Shown piece by piece: positions 49,301 through 57,374 of a stretch of 64,000 nt of DNA. Positions within the stretch are counted from its first letter, which is position 1. Each line of letters begins with the position of its first letter. Under the pieces are notes generated by a model. The model worked only from the letters and a program-made list of their open reading frames with translations, had not been told where the DNA came from and did no database searches. Source of the DNA: Blastopirellula marina (GTDB lineage Bacteria > Planctomycetota > Planctomycetia > Pirellulales > Pirellulaceae); the NCBI RefSeq assembly GCF_002967765.1, contig NZ_PUHY01000010.1:310001-374000 (forward strand), written 5' to 3'. A program made the position numbers and the translations under genes.

Positions 49301-49719
49301 ACACCGCATCCGGTTTTGTTTACAGTGCCGGTTTGTCCCCTTCATCGACAGCAGCCGCTTTGGCAGCACTCAAGTTGATTGAAGCGAATCCTGAATGGAT
49401 CGCCAAGCTGCATCAGAACTCGGAACTCGTTCGCGATCTGGCGAAGAAGGCGGGCTTGAACATTGGTGGTAGCGAGCTTTCGCCGGTTGTGCCGATCATC
49501 GTCGGCGATTCGATGATGACCATGATCCTGGCACAGAAGCTATTGGCCGACGGTGTCAACGCCCGTCCGCTGACTTATCCCGCGGTCGAAGAGTCGGCTG
49601 CTCGTTTGCGACTATTCGTGAATGCTCATCACACGAAAGATCAGATCCGTCAAACGATCAACAAGCTGGCCGCATTGTGGTCGAAGCTGCAAAGAGAAAA
49701 CCACGCCAGCGCCGGCTAA
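46369..49719 (+). CDS. Fused fatty acyl-AMP ligase, acyl carrier protein and alpha-oxoamine synthase
   Basis: About 1116 residues from a GTG at 46369; TTG at 46351 and ATG at 46381 are alternatives. Domain 1 (about 1-575) is an adenylating enzyme with YTSGSTGTPKGVMLSHGN (from residue 177), PMYHDMGLIG, YGMAEATLIISGG and LRTGDLGFM, of the fatty acyl-AMP ligase type (PAYPPRRNR). Domain 2 (about 620-700) is a carrier protein with the phosphopantetheine Ser653 in DLDSLERMEI. Domain 3 (about 720-1116) is a PLP oxoamine synthase (NFAGYNYLGLAEH, GTSTSGSRLISGE, LMVNEAHSLGTIGKTGRGV, and Lys957 in GTLSKALGSSGGFVAG). Family knowledge: such synthases condense an acyl thioester with an amino acid, losing CO2. 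Inferred: makes a lipid amino-ketone, like a 3-ketosphinganine analogue. Soluble. Terminator downstream. Confidence 0.93.
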   Translation: MTPEMLNSFTPPSTNIVDRLRHRAEHLGSQVAFTFLVDGEDEEIKLTYEQLDRRCQAIAAELQARGMEGERALLLFPPGLDFIAAFFGCLYAGVVAVPAYPPRRNRNMVRIQAIADDAQAKVALTIADVYERMVPMLEETPGLKTIDWIRIDQVEEKLSEKWDQPRLTAETMAFLQYTSGSTGTPKGVMLSHGNMMHNSALISYAFEHTRSVRACFWLPMYHDMGLIGGVLQPMQIGQPNVLMSPMAFLQQPYRWLRAISKYQCNISGGPNFAYELCCQKITPEQREKLDLSSWELAFNGAEPVRPETLDRFAKTFEPCGFRREAFYPCYGMAEATLIISGGMKKSPPVIQAVDGYSLDQHQVVDADPDDDGARVIVGCGNTLPDQRILIVDPDTLERKQPDEVGEVWVCGPSIAKGYWRNDEATETIFHAYTSDTNEGPFLRTGDLGFMNNGELFITGRLKDMIIVRGVNRYPQDIEQTVTQCHDLMEGMTAAAVMAEVADRERLIIVAEAPRAKRKELTDIIAAIRREVAIEQEISVDGVALIRRGSIPKTSSGKIQRHACKEHFLTHTLPVLERWVAWDEVQVSEEIQRVKLRRAQLEAARADAEGLAVSDPIVRQRTVQLVIDKIREIARDRARNIEPETDILELDLDSLERMEIIASIEDLYGARFPDDVLPSMRTVAQVADSIEIYLATDDLRPTVPSEIPQEMFGFSALPEYRQVRQMADQLGELGLPNPYFQVLDGPTSATASVEGKEVINFAGYNYLGLAEHAEVKQAAIEAIHKQGTSTSGSRLISGEREIHRELESELAKFMRVESSMLMSGGHAANETTIGHLLRTGDLILHDSMAHSSIITGANLSGARRRPYPHNDWRELDEILHDIRKDYRRVLIVAEGVYGMEGDMCPLPELVEIRNRHKTWLMVNEAHSLGTIGKTGRGVHEHFGIDPSEIDIWIGTLSKALGSSGGFVAGSHDLIDYLKHTASGFVYSAGLSPSSTAAALAALKLIEANPEWIAKLHQNSELVRDLAKKAGLNIGGSELSPVVPIIVGDSMMTMILAQKLLADGVNARPLTYPAVEESAARLRLFVNAHHTKDQIRQTINKLAALWSKLQRENHASAG

Positions 49720-49766
49720 GCAGATTGTTCGGTGTTTCTCCTTTTATGATTACTCGTTCTGCGCAT

Positions 49767-49803
49767 AAAAAAAGCCTCGTCGATCATGACGAGGCTTTTT
49801 ATT
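49767..49803. terminator. Bidirectional intrinsic terminator
   Basis: Stem AAAAGCCTCGTC with its complement around GATCAT. T5 follows on the plus strand and T7 on the minus strand. It serves the FAAL fusion gene and the converging barrel gene at 49828. Confidence 0.93.
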
Positions 49804-49827
49804 TTCATTCCGTGGAATTCGCAGGGG

Positions 49828-50667
49828 CTATCGGTTTAAGGTAACACCAAACGCGACGCCGGTGACCGCCATTTCCTGGCTGTCGAAGATGGCGATCGGG
49901 TCGCGACCAACACCCTTACCGAAGTACAACGTGTTCCACGATACGTCGATCGAGATCTCGCGGGTCAGGTGATAGGCAGCACCCAGGGCGAACTCACCAC
50001 CGATCACGGCGTTCGAGTAGTCGCCGATGTCGCCGCGGTACACCCAGTTGTTACCGGCGAAGGCTCGCAGTTCGCTCTTCAAGGTCCATTGACCTCGGTG
50101 CGAGAAGACTCGGGTACCCACCTGTCCAAGCAGCATATTGTTCTGCATGAAGATGAATGGGTTGGTCTTGTCGTTGAACTGCGTGAATCGCAGACCGACC
50201 ATTGGCTCCATCCAGAATCCTTCATAGAACTGGGGTAGACGCCAGGTGCGGTTTCCTTCGAAGCTGTTCAGGTCGCCTCGGTTCACCAAGTCGTAAGCGG
50301 GGCCATCGAGCCGCCATCCGCTAAACAACCATCCGCTATCCTCTTCGGTCATGAAACCGAAGTCGACGCGGTTGCCGTAGGTGGCATCGCCGTTGAAGCC
50401 GCCTTCAACGTTGTGCCCACGGCTGACATTCATGAACAATCGGTGATACTCGAAGAATATCCCGGTGTTCGGATCAATGGTGTCTTGACCGTACTGTTCG
50501 GTGATGGGGGGTGCGAACCACTGGAAATCATAGTTTTCCAGATTCACATCCGTAAACGGCTGCATGGCGGCGGGGTACACGGTGTCGTACTGTGCCTGCA
50601 CGCTGGAAGCAGCCGCCAAATTGGCCACGATCACCAGAGTCCACAGTGCTTTACGATTACTCAACAT
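49828..50667 (-). CDS. Outer-membrane beta-barrel protein (BBP7-like)
   Basis: 279 residues with a signal (LSNRKALWTLVIVANLAAASSVQA). Short alternating strands with aromatics (YGNRVDFGFMTEEDSGWLFSGWRL, FWMEPMVGLRFTQF, FALGAAYHLTREISIDVSWN) suggest a barrel. VGTRVFSHRGQWTLKSELRAFAGNN resembles the BBP7-type segment of planctomycete barrels. Outer membrane location is inferred. It is convergent with the FAAL fusion gene through the shared terminator. Confidence 0.8.
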   Translation of the reverse strand: MLSNRKALWTLVIVANLAAASSVQAQYDTVYPAAMQPFTDVNLENYDFQWFAPPITEQYGQDTIDPNTGIFFEYHRLFMNVSRGHNVEGGFNGDATYGNRVDFGFMTEEDSGWLFSGWRLDGPAYDLVNRGDLNSFEGNRTWRLPQFYEGFWMEPMVGLRFTQFNDKTNPFIFMQNNMLLGQVGTRVFSHRGQWTLKSELRAFAGNNWVYRGDIGDYSNAVIGGEFALGAAYHLTREISIDVSWNTLYFGKGVGRDPIAIFDSQEMAVTGVAFGVTLNR

Positions 50668-50972
50668 GGTCCACTTCTACCTTGTGACTTCCACGGTAAT
50701 GGTATGGACGACGCCACCTTAGCGATGGCGAAAGTTCCTGCGTTGCCGTTTGTATCGGAATGTCTGGGAGTACGAATTGAACCAGTTTGGCAAACTCTGC
50801 CGAAAATTCGTTCTAATCGGCAAATCTCAACATCCTAGCCCTCCAACCCCGCCTAAACTGCCGGAATCTCTTCCCAAACCGAATTCATTTGCCCCTCTTC
50901 AGTCGTTCCGCGTATATTTCGGGTAGGATAGTAACGTCCTGTTTCGCTAGCAATTGCCGAGGATTTTCCGAT
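50668..50972. other. Intergenic region, nothing recognised
   Basis: 305 bases between divergent genes. It must hold two promoters, none obvious. The upstream in-frame extension of the TraB gene (from 50889) is not a likely start. Confidence 0.45.
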
Positions 50973-51863
50973 ATGTCCGCCCGTTCCTTCCTGCTTGCCC
51001 TCCGTCCTCTCTGTGATCGCCGTTTGTGGATGCTGGTCCTTTCGATGCTGCTAGCGTCGGGAAGTCAAACCGAAGCAGCCGAGAAGAGCAACGGACCAGA
51101 ATTCGTTCGCGTTAAAAAGAACGACTCCGGTCAGCCAGCCGCCCTGCAGACGGCAATTGCCCACTACCAGGCCAAAGATGGTAGCAAGCTGAAGGTCGAT
51201 CTGATCGGCGCGGTCCACGTCGGAGAAGATTCGTACTACAAAGAATTGAACAAGCGATTCAAAGCCTACGACGCCGTGATGTACGAATTGGTCGCGCCTG
51301 AAGGGACACGGGTTCCAGCAGGCGGGGCAGGGCATAGTAGCCCGGTCAGCGGTTTGCAAAACGGGATGAAAGACATGCTGGAACTTGAATTCCAGCTAGA
51401 GAAGGTCGACTACTCCCCCGAGAACTTTATCCACGCCGATATGTCACCCGAAGAGTTCGCTAAGGATATGGAAGAGCGAGGCGATAGCATCCTGGGAATG
51501 TTTGCCCGAGCCATGGGTCAGGGCCTCGTTCAACAATCCAAGGGTGGCTCGACCGATGCCGCAATCATGATGGCGTTGTTCTCGTCCGATCGCGCGAAGA
51601 AGCTTCGCCGCGTGTTCGCCTCGCAAATCTCAGATATGGACAGCCAGATGCGGGCGATTGAAGGGAAGAACGGATCGACCATCATCAGCCAGCGAAACGC
51701 CAAGGCGTTCGAGGTCATGGGTCGCGAGATCAAGAACGGCAAAGAGAAGATTGCCGTTTTCTATGGAGCCGGCCATCTGGAAGATATGCACAAGCGATTG
51801 CTCGATGACTTTGGCATGGAACTCAAGTCGGTCGAGTACCTTGACGCGTGGGACCTCGACTAA
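50973..51863 (+). CDS. TraB/GumN-family protein with signal
   Basis: About 296 residues from the ATG at 50973 (GAGGA about 11 bases upstream). A hydrophobic signal (LWMLVLSMLLASGSQTEAA) is followed by VDLIGAVHVGEDSYYKELNKRF, AVMYELVAPEG and, at the C-terminus, KIAVFYGAGHLEDMHKRL. The His of GAVH, the Glu of YEL and the GAGH motif match the TraB/Tiki fold, proposed to be a metalloprotease in animals; a bacterial role is not settled. Probably periplasmic or membrane-attached. Confidence 0.85.
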   Translation: MSARSFLLALRPLCDRRLWMLVLSMLLASGSQTEAAEKSNGPEFVRVKKNDSGQPAALQTAIAHYQAKDGSKLKVDLIGAVHVGEDSYYKELNKRFKAYDAVMYELVAPEGTRVPAGGAGHSSPVSGLQNGMKDMLELEFQLEKVDYSPENFIHADMSPEEFAKDMEERGDSILGMFARAMGQGLVQQSKGGSTDAAIMMALFSSDRAKKLRRVFASQISDMDSQMRAIEGKNGSTIISQRNAKAFEVMGREIKNGKEKIAVFYGAGHLEDMHKRLLDDFGMELKSVEYLDAWDLD

Positions 51864-51927
51864 TCCATCGCCGAGTATTTCTCGCTTCCAACAAGCAATT
51901 ACGACGTGCGGTCTGCCGAAATCGGAG

Positions 51928-51949
51928 AAGACCTCGCGTCTTTTTTTGT
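51928..51949 (+). terminator. Weak terminator after the TraB-family gene
   Basis: Short stem AAGAC/GTCTT with a five-base loop, followed by T5. It lies 65 bases past the stop codon at 51863. Confidence 0.45.
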
Positions 51950-52147
51950 GCCCAACGATTACGCTAGCACGCCGTAGAACGTCACAGTCCCGAGCGAACG
52001 CGAATCTCGCAAAATGAAGAGCGAAAACTCGTTCGTCAAGCCGTTTACAAAACGTACTTGCTTCCTATACTTGGCATCACTTTTGTGCTGCCGCTCGGGG
52101 ACACGCGGTAGCTTCGAGTCGAATCTAATCTGACGAGTGTCGCACGG

Positions 52148-52951
52148 ATGGCCAAGTTCTCGATGAATCAAATGACCACACTTCGCTGGTCGTTTGAGCA
52201 AGACTGCTTTCGATACCGCGAAGCGGGCCTCTCGGCAATTCATGTCTGGCGAGACAAGATTCATGATTATGGCGAGGCCAAAGGAGCAATCCTCCTCGAA
52301 GAGCTCGGTCTCGAAGTCTCTGCCCTTAGTTGGGCTGGCGGATTCACTGGCAGCGATGGTCGCAACTTCAAGGACGCCCTCGAAGACGCCCGTCATGCGG
52401 TGGATCTTGCCCATGAACTTCATGCCGGCTGCTTGATCGTTTACAGCGGTGCCCGCGGTGGCCATATCAGCAAGCATGCTCAGCGTTTGTTCTCTGGTGC
52501 ACTGGACGAGCTGATTCCGTACGCCGAAGCGCACGACGTGACGCTGGCCATCAAACCGATTCGTCACAAATACGGTTGCGATTGGACCCTCATCCGCCGC
52601 ATGACCGACGCGTTGCAGCTGATCGACTTGATCGATTCTCCTCGCTTCAAGCTGGTGCTCGACCTTTACGAGTTCGGCGATCAGGCCGATGTCCTTGATA
52701 ACCTTCATCTGTTGATTCCATACCTGGCCTTGGTGCAAGTTGGCGACCGCGGCTGCGAACCGCTCGAGGAACCGAATCGCTGCTTACTGGGCAATGGCCA
52801 TCTAGCGCTCAACGAAACGATCACCAAGCTCGTACAACTTGGCTATCATGGACCGTTCGATATCGAACTCATGGGACGTGACGTGCAGAAGTTGGAATAC
52901 GACGAAATGCTCTCGCACAGCATGGGTTATCTGCAAGCGATGAAGTGCTGA
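52148..52951 (+). CDS. Sugar phosphate isomerase/epimerase-like TIM-barrel protein, altered metal site
   Basis: 267 residues. Repeating helix-strand units (AGLSAIHVWRDKI, LHAGCLIVYSGARGG, FKLVLDLYEFGDQADVL, HGPFDIELMGRDVQKL) give the xylose isomerase-like barrel. Most members carry a Glu at the LALEP position; here it reads LAIKP, with Lys136. Asp172 (LVLDLYE) and Glu240 (DIELMG) are kept. The metal site may be lost or changed. Soluble. Stands alone before an inverted-repeat arm. Substrate unknown. Confidence 0.86.
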   Translation: MAKFSMNQMTTLRWSFEQDCFRYREAGLSAIHVWRDKIHDYGEAKGAILLEELGLEVSALSWAGGFTGSDGRNFKDALEDARHAVDLAHELHAGCLIVYSGARGGHISKHAQRLFSGALDELIPYAEAHDVTLAIKPIRHKYGCDWTLIRRMTDALQLIDLIDSPRFKLVLDLYEFGDQADVLDNLHLLIPYLALVQVGDRGCEPLEEPNRCLLGNGHLALNETITKLVQLGYHGPFDIELMGRDVQKLEYDEMLSHSMGYLQAMKC

Positions 52952-52980
52952 GCGTCAGCACTTCCTACCTCGCTACAGCG

Positions 52981-53034
52981 CAATCGCCCCAATCTCAATG
53001 ACGTAGCCGATCTGAGAAATCCAACAGGCTGCTA
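52981..53034. repeat. Single-arm copy of the inverted-repeat element
   Basis: About 54 bases nearly identical, inverted, to the left arm at 28682: GCAATCGCCCCAATCTCAATGA ... TTTCTCAGATCGGC region and the tip CAACAGGCTGCTA. Its last bases give the TAG stop of the PQQ-like gene. Confidence 0.75.
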
Positions 53035-54375
53035 GCGTTTGGCGGCAACTTCCAGACAGACCAGACGATCCTCGCCACGCACGTAAAGACGTCCATCCGA
53101 AAGGATCGGCGCGGCCCAGGCGGGCGGTTTCAGGAGATCGCGGCCATCATCGTCTTGGAGAGTGACTTTGGAAACCAGCCGATATTGCTTGGGGTCGGTC
53201 TGAATCAACATGAGCGAGCCATATTCGCTTAAGCAGATCAAGTGACCGTCGGCCGCCAGCAACGAGCAGCGTGCTAAGCCAGGTACCGACCACATCACTT
53301 TGCCGGTCTTCCACTGAATGCAGCGTAGCTCTGCTTCGTGAGGATGACGACCACTGCTGCCGTACAAATAACCATCTTGGTAGACGGCCGTGTTCCAGTG
53401 GGTCTCCATCGCATGATCGCGGCTTCGCAGTTCGTCCTTCCAAACGACTTCGTACCCGCCTGGCTTCACTTTCAACAACGTACTGCCAACGGCATAACAC
53501 TCGGAGATGAAGACTTCGTCGCCGACGATCACGGGCGTGCTGGCATTCACGCTTTCCAGTTTCTTGGCTCGCCATGGATAATGGAAATCGATCTTGCCGT
53601 CGCGTGGGTCGAATCCGAGTAAGCCGCCTCGCAGGAAGGCGAAGCACCAGGGACGTCCATCAATCTCCGCCAAAGTTAAGCTGGCATAGCTGGCGAGCTC
53701 ATCGGAGATTTTGTAGATCTCTTTGCCCGTCAATTTGTCGAGCGCTACGACGCCGCTACCATTGCCGTCAACGCGAGCGATGTCGTATGGGCCCAGCCCT
53801 TTGAACTCCTCCGGACTACCGCCGACCATGACCAACAATTTGTCTTCGAAAATGACCGGCGTGCTGCCAATGCCAAAAAAGTTCGGCACGACCATGTATT
53901 CCTGCGATAGATTTCGTTTCCAAAGAAGCTTCTTCTCGGGAATGCTCACGCAGTGCAGTTCTCCCTCAGCGCCGTATAGATAAACGCGATCTCCGTCGAT
54001 AATCGGACTACAGCGCGGACCATTGTTGTAGCCCAAGTAATCGTCGTACTGCGTGGGATACTCGTACGTCCACAGTTCGTCCCCCGTTTTTGCATCCAGC
54101 ACCACTAAGCGATTAACGTCGCCATAACGATCGAACTGATAAAACTTCCCTTCGCTGATCGAACCAATCCCATAGCCCGTTCCCAGCTTTCGTTGCCACA
54201 ATTCTTTCGGGCCTCGCTGGGGCCATTGCTTTAGCAAGCCAGTTTCACTGGAGGTGCTGTTATGCCGCGGACCAAGAAAGGTCGGCCAATCTTCCGCCGC
54301 ACTGGGAGAGTCCGTGATAAACAGCGTGAAAATCGTGGTGATCACGAGTCCGAGTGAGTGAACCCAAGTCGGCAT
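53032..54375 (-). CDS. Secreted PQQ-like beta-propeller protein
   Basis: 447 residues. Signal (VHSLGLVITTIFTLFITDSPSAA), then repeats of the W-D/A-x-D-x-x-T-G-E/K type: LVVLDAKTGDELWTYEYP, VVALDKLTGKEIYKI, LRCIQWKTGKVMWSV. These are quinoprotein-like blades, but no PQQ ligands or catalytic pattern can be claimed. The C-terminal strand is YVRGEDRLVCLEVAAKR. Planctomycetes carry many such outer-membrane or periplasmic propellers of unknown role. AGGA lies 8 bases upstream. The gene's stop overlaps an inverted-repeat arm. Confidence 0.87.
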   Translation of the reverse strand: MPTWVHSLGLVITTIFTLFITDSPSAAEDWPTFLGPRHNSTSSETGLLKQWPQRGPKELWQRKLGTGYGIGSISEGKFYQFDRYGDVNRLVVLDAKTGDELWTYEYPTQYDDYLGYNNGPRCSPIIDGDRVYLYGAEGELHCVSIPEKKLLWKRNLSQEYMVVPNFFGIGSTPVIFEDKLLVMVGGSPEEFKGLGPYDIARVDGNGSGVVALDKLTGKEIYKISDELASYASLTLAEIDGRPWCFAFLRGGLLGFDPRDGKIDFHYPWRAKKLESVNASTPVIVGDEVFISECYAVGSTLLKVKPGGYEVVWKDELRSRDHAMETHWNTAVYQDGYLYGSSGRHPHEAELRCIQWKTGKVMWSVPGLARCSLLAADGHLICLSEYGSLMLIQTDPKQYRLVSKVTLQDDDGRDLLKPPAWAAPILSDGRLYVRGEDRLVCLEVAAKR

Positions 54376-54499
54376 GAAATAGTCCTGAGGATTGCGGTAG
54401 GTAGTGCTAGGCGAGGTTTCGTTTTATCCTGGCAGTATAGCTAACCCGATCGTTCGCTCCAAAACCGCGTCCTTAATCGCCAACCGATCGATTTCCTTT

Positions 54500-54937
54500 A
54501 TGTCTTCATTCACCATCAACAATTCGATTCACATCCCCTGGAGCGAGCTGCAATTCTCGTATGCCCGCTCTGGCGGCCCAGGCGGCCAGCACGTCAACAA
54601 GACGAATACGAAGGCCATCTTGAAATGGGATGTGCGCCAAACGGAAGCGATCGGACCAGCCATCAAGCAGCGATTCGAGAAGCATTGGGGGGCCAGAATC
54701 AACAAAGAGGGCTGCGTGGTCATCAGCAGCGAAGAGAGCCGAGACCAGCGTAGTAACATGGAAGCCTGCTTGGCGAAGCTGAAGCAGATGCTGACCATCT
54801 CGGCTAAACGTCCCAAAGTCCGCGTTCCGACGAAGCCATCGCTTGGCTCGGTTCGGCGCAATGCCGAGAAAAAACGCCAGCGAAGTGAGCGAAAAAGCCA
54901 GCGTCGAGCGTCTAAAAATATCTCTCGCGACGATTAG
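54500..54937 (+). CDS. arfB: Ribosome rescue factor ArfB (peptidyl-tRNA hydrolase domain)
   Basis: Rescues stalled ribosomes by hydrolysing peptidyl-tRNA. About 145 residues from the ATG at 54500; a longer upstream start is unlikely. GGQ at residues 28-30 in YARSGGPGGQHVNKTNTKAI is the catalytic loop. The basic C-terminal tail KPSLGSVRRNAEKKRQRSERKSQRR enters the mRNA channel in known ArfB structures. Divergent from the PQQ-like gene. The ribosome-binding site is weak. Confidence 0.92.
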   Translation: MSSFTINNSIHIPWSELQFSYARSGGPGGQHVNKTNTKAILKWDVRQTEAIGPAIKQRFEKHWGARINKEGCVVISSEESRDQRSNMEACLAKLKQMLTISAKRPKVRVPTKPSLGSVRRNAEKKRQRSERKSQRRASKNISRDD

Positions 54938-55045
54938 GCTCCCAACACCCCCTCTACAGGGAGGACGGACCAAGATTGGCCGACCTTTCCCAGGAGCGCG
55001 GATGGCCTATAATCTGTTTGGACGACGCGAATTGCTTTACTTAGC

Positions 55046-55801
55046 ATGGAATCTATGGCCTCCGAAGACCAGCACGAAGACATCGACCAAATCTTGAATT
55101 CCTGGACGTTCGAGCCTGGTCGGCTCACTGCCCGGCTCGTTACCGCTACAGACGGACGGGACGTTCTGCAGATGCGGATCGAAATGGGATTGCTGCAAAT
55201 GGAAACCTCCGGTCGTCCCGACGGTGAGAAGCCATTTAACTTCGATTCGTACCTTGAGTACCTTCAGGCTCAGTACATCGCCGACGATTCGATCATGCTG
55301 ACCGACGACGATTGCCTGGAAATCGATCGGGAATTCGTGCAGCTTTATCACCGCCGCATTTGTTGGCTGGCCCTCAGAGAATATGAAAAGGCAGTCCGCG
55401 ATGCCGATCACACGTTGGCGTTGATGGACGTCTGTCGAGATCATTCAACCGACGAGGAATGGATCGACAGTCACGAGCATTTTCGCCCGTTTGTAATGTT
55501 CCACCGCATTCAAGCGAAAGCGCTGATTGAGCTGGAAAAGCACACCCCGGAACATGCGATCGAAGAATTGACTCAGGGTGTCGAGCAACTTCGCTCCGTG
55601 CATCAAGAATACGATCCAGAAAACGACTTCGATGAAGACGAACTTCACGTCCGTTTAATCGAACTTAGGGAAACCCTTCGTGAGCAGTTCGAAGTCGGCC
55701 AAACGTTGAACGAGCAACTAGCCGATGCCGTCGCGAATGAACGGTACGAACAAGCGGCCAAGCTCCGCGATCGGATCTCAAAGCGGGAAGATCCGCGTTA
55801 A
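55046..55801 (+). CDS. UVR-motif (UvrB/UvrC interaction) protein
   Basis: 251 residues, acidic. The C-terminus LNEQLADAVANERYEQAAKLRDRISK is a UVR motif, an antiparallel helix pair that binds UvrB/UvrC or ClpC partners. The N-terminal 200 residues (FEPGRLTARLVTATDGRDVLQMRIEMGLLQMETSGRPDGEKP) are conserved-looking but unnamed. A second ATG three codons in is an alternative start. No nuclease motif. Soluble. A promoter-like element is seen only for the next gene. Confidence 0.82.
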   Translation: MESMASEDQHEDIDQILNSWTFEPGRLTARLVTATDGRDVLQMRIEMGLLQMETSGRPDGEKPFNFDSYLEYLQAQYIADDSIMLTDDDCLEIDREFVQLYHRRICWLALREYEKAVRDADHTLALMDVCRDHSTDEEWIDSHEHFRPFVMFHRIQAKALIELEKHTPEHAIEELTQGVEQLRSVHQEYDPENDFDEDELHVRLIELRETLREQFEVGQTLNEQLADAVANERYEQAAKLRDRISKREDPR

Positions 55802-55906
55802 CCCCCCTGAAAGCTAAAATCAAACCACTCTTCTGCGCTGCTTTCTTCGCGATTGTCTTCCAAAAAACTTAAAACTTACCTAACACCTCCCGATTGTGTG
55901 ATTTTG

Positions 55907-55935
55907 TTGCAATCGGTTTTCAAACTGGCTACAAT
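55907..55935 (+). promoter_or_regulatory. Candidate promoter of the Gfo/Idh/MocA gene
   Basis: TTGCAA (55907-55912), exactly 17 bases, TACAAT (55930-55935). Transcription would start near 55942, about 65 bases before the ATG. Confidence 0.6.
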
Positions 55936-56006
55936 TCGACAACATACCCTCGTCTGCCCCGAACATATCCCGGTATATCCCGCCTACATCGATTTAAGGA
56001 AACAGC

Positions 56007-57305
56007 ATGTCTGACAAGACAACTCCCGCCTCCAACTCGAATATCGAGCGACGCAGCTTTTTGAAAAGCTCCGCCGCGTTGGGTACTGCCGCTGCCGTCG
56101 GCAGTCTGACACTTTCGCAAAGTGCCCACGCCGCTGGTAGCGACACCTTGAAGGTTGCTCTGATCGGTTGTGGTGGACGAGGTAACGGTGCCGCGGTCAA
56201 TGCGACGAAGGGTGACGAGAACCTCAAAATCACCGTTTTGGCCGACATCTTCCCTGACAAGGTCCAGGCATCGAAGCGAATTCTCAGCCGCCAGTTGGGC
56301 GATCGCTTTGAAGTGTCCGATGAAAACTGCTTCAGCGGTTTTGATGCTTACAAAGATGTCATGGCAACCGACGTCGACGTCGTTCTGCTTTGCACAACGC
56401 CTCACTTCCGTCCGGCTCACTTGGAAGCCGCCATCGAAGCTGGCAAGCATGTCTTCTGTGAAAAGCCTGTCGCGATCGACGCGCCTGGTTGCCGCAAAGT
56501 TCTGGAAACCTGCAACAAGGCCAAGCAGAAGAATCTGAGCATCGTGAGCGGTCTGTGCTGGCGATACCATCCGTCGGTTCAAGCAACCGTCGAACAGATC
56601 AAGTCGGGTGCGATCGGCGATATCGTTTCGATTCAGGAAAACTACCTCGCCGGCACCCTCTGGCACCGAGGTCGTAAGCCTGATTGGACCGAAATGGAAT
56701 ACCAGATCCGCAACTGGTTGTACTTCACCTGGCTGTCGGGCGATCACATCGCCGAACAAGCCATTCACAGCCTCGATAAGGCTTTGTGGTGCATGGACGA
56801 TCAGCCGCCGGCAGCTGCCTACGGCCTGGGTGGTCGCGAAGTTCGTACCGGTGAAGAATACGGTAACATCTTCGATCACCACGCCGTCATGTACGAATAT
56901 GAAACCGGTCAGAAGGTGTTCCACTACACCCGTCAGATGGCTGGCTGCTTCAACCAAACCGAAGACTTCGTCATGGGGACCAAGGGTAACGCCAAGATCC
57001 TCGCCGGTGTTGTCGAAGGGATGAACAACTGGAAGTACGACGGTCCAGGCGGCGACATGTACGACCTGGAACACAAGGCGCTCTACGCCGGTATGCGTTC
57101 GGGTGACATCATCAACAATGGTGATTACATGACCAAGAGCACCATGATGGCCATCATGGGCCGCATGGCGACTTACACCGGTAAGAAGATCACTTGGGAC
57201 GAAGCTTGGAATAGCCAGGAAGACCTGACTCCGAAGAGCTACGCTTGGGGTCCAGTCGAAATCCCGACTCCAATCGCCGTTCCTGGCCAAACCAAGTTGG
57301 TCTAA
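56007..57305 (+). CDS. Tat-exported Gfo/Idh/MocA-family oxidoreductase
   Basis: NAD(P)-dependent sugar oxidoreductase-like protein of 432 residues with a Tat signal (RRSFLKSSAALGTAAAVGSLTL). Rossmann motif KVALIGCGGRGNGAA, then VDVVLLCTTPHFRPAHLEAAIEAGKHVFCEKPVA, and DHIAEQAIHSLDKALW in the C-terminal part. AAGGA lies about 7 bases upstream. Planctomycetes export many of these; their cofactor supply outside the cytoplasm is unclear. A strong terminator follows at 57335. Confidence 0.94.
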   Translation: MSDKTTPASNSNIERRSFLKSSAALGTAAAVGSLTLSQSAHAAGSDTLKVALIGCGGRGNGAAVNATKGDENLKITVLADIFPDKVQASKRILSRQLGDRFEVSDENCFSGFDAYKDVMATDVDVVLLCTTPHFRPAHLEAAIEAGKHVFCEKPVAIDAPGCRKVLETCNKAKQKNLSIVSGLCWRYHPSVQATVEQIKSGAIGDIVSIQENYLAGTLWHRGRKPDWTEMEYQIRNWLYFTWLSGDHIAEQAIHSLDKALWCMDDQPPAAAYGLGGREVRTGEEYGNIFDHHAVMYEYETGQKVFHYTRQMAGCFNQTEDFVMGTKGNAKILAGVVEGMNNWKYDGPGGDMYDLEHKALYAGMRSGDIINNGDYMTKSTMMAIMGRMATYTGKKITWDEAWNSQEDLTPKSYAWGPVEIPTPIAVPGQTKLV

Positions 57306-57334
57306 TCGTACGAGCGATCCTAACGGATTACACT

Positions 57335-57368
57335 GGAGGCCAGGAACAACCCTGGCCTCCTTTCTTTT
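57335..57368 (+). terminator. Intrinsic terminator after the Gfo/Idh/MocA gene
   Basis: Ten-base stem GGAGGCCAGG with its complement, followed by TTTCTTTT. It ends only 7 bases before the next gene's GTG. Confidence 0.92.
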
Positions 57369-57374
57369 GCGCTC

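Noticed and set aside
51959-52738. 259-residue frame antisense to the TIM-barrel gene
   Set aside because: Overlaps a gene with clear barrel motifs; no ribosome-binding site or domain.
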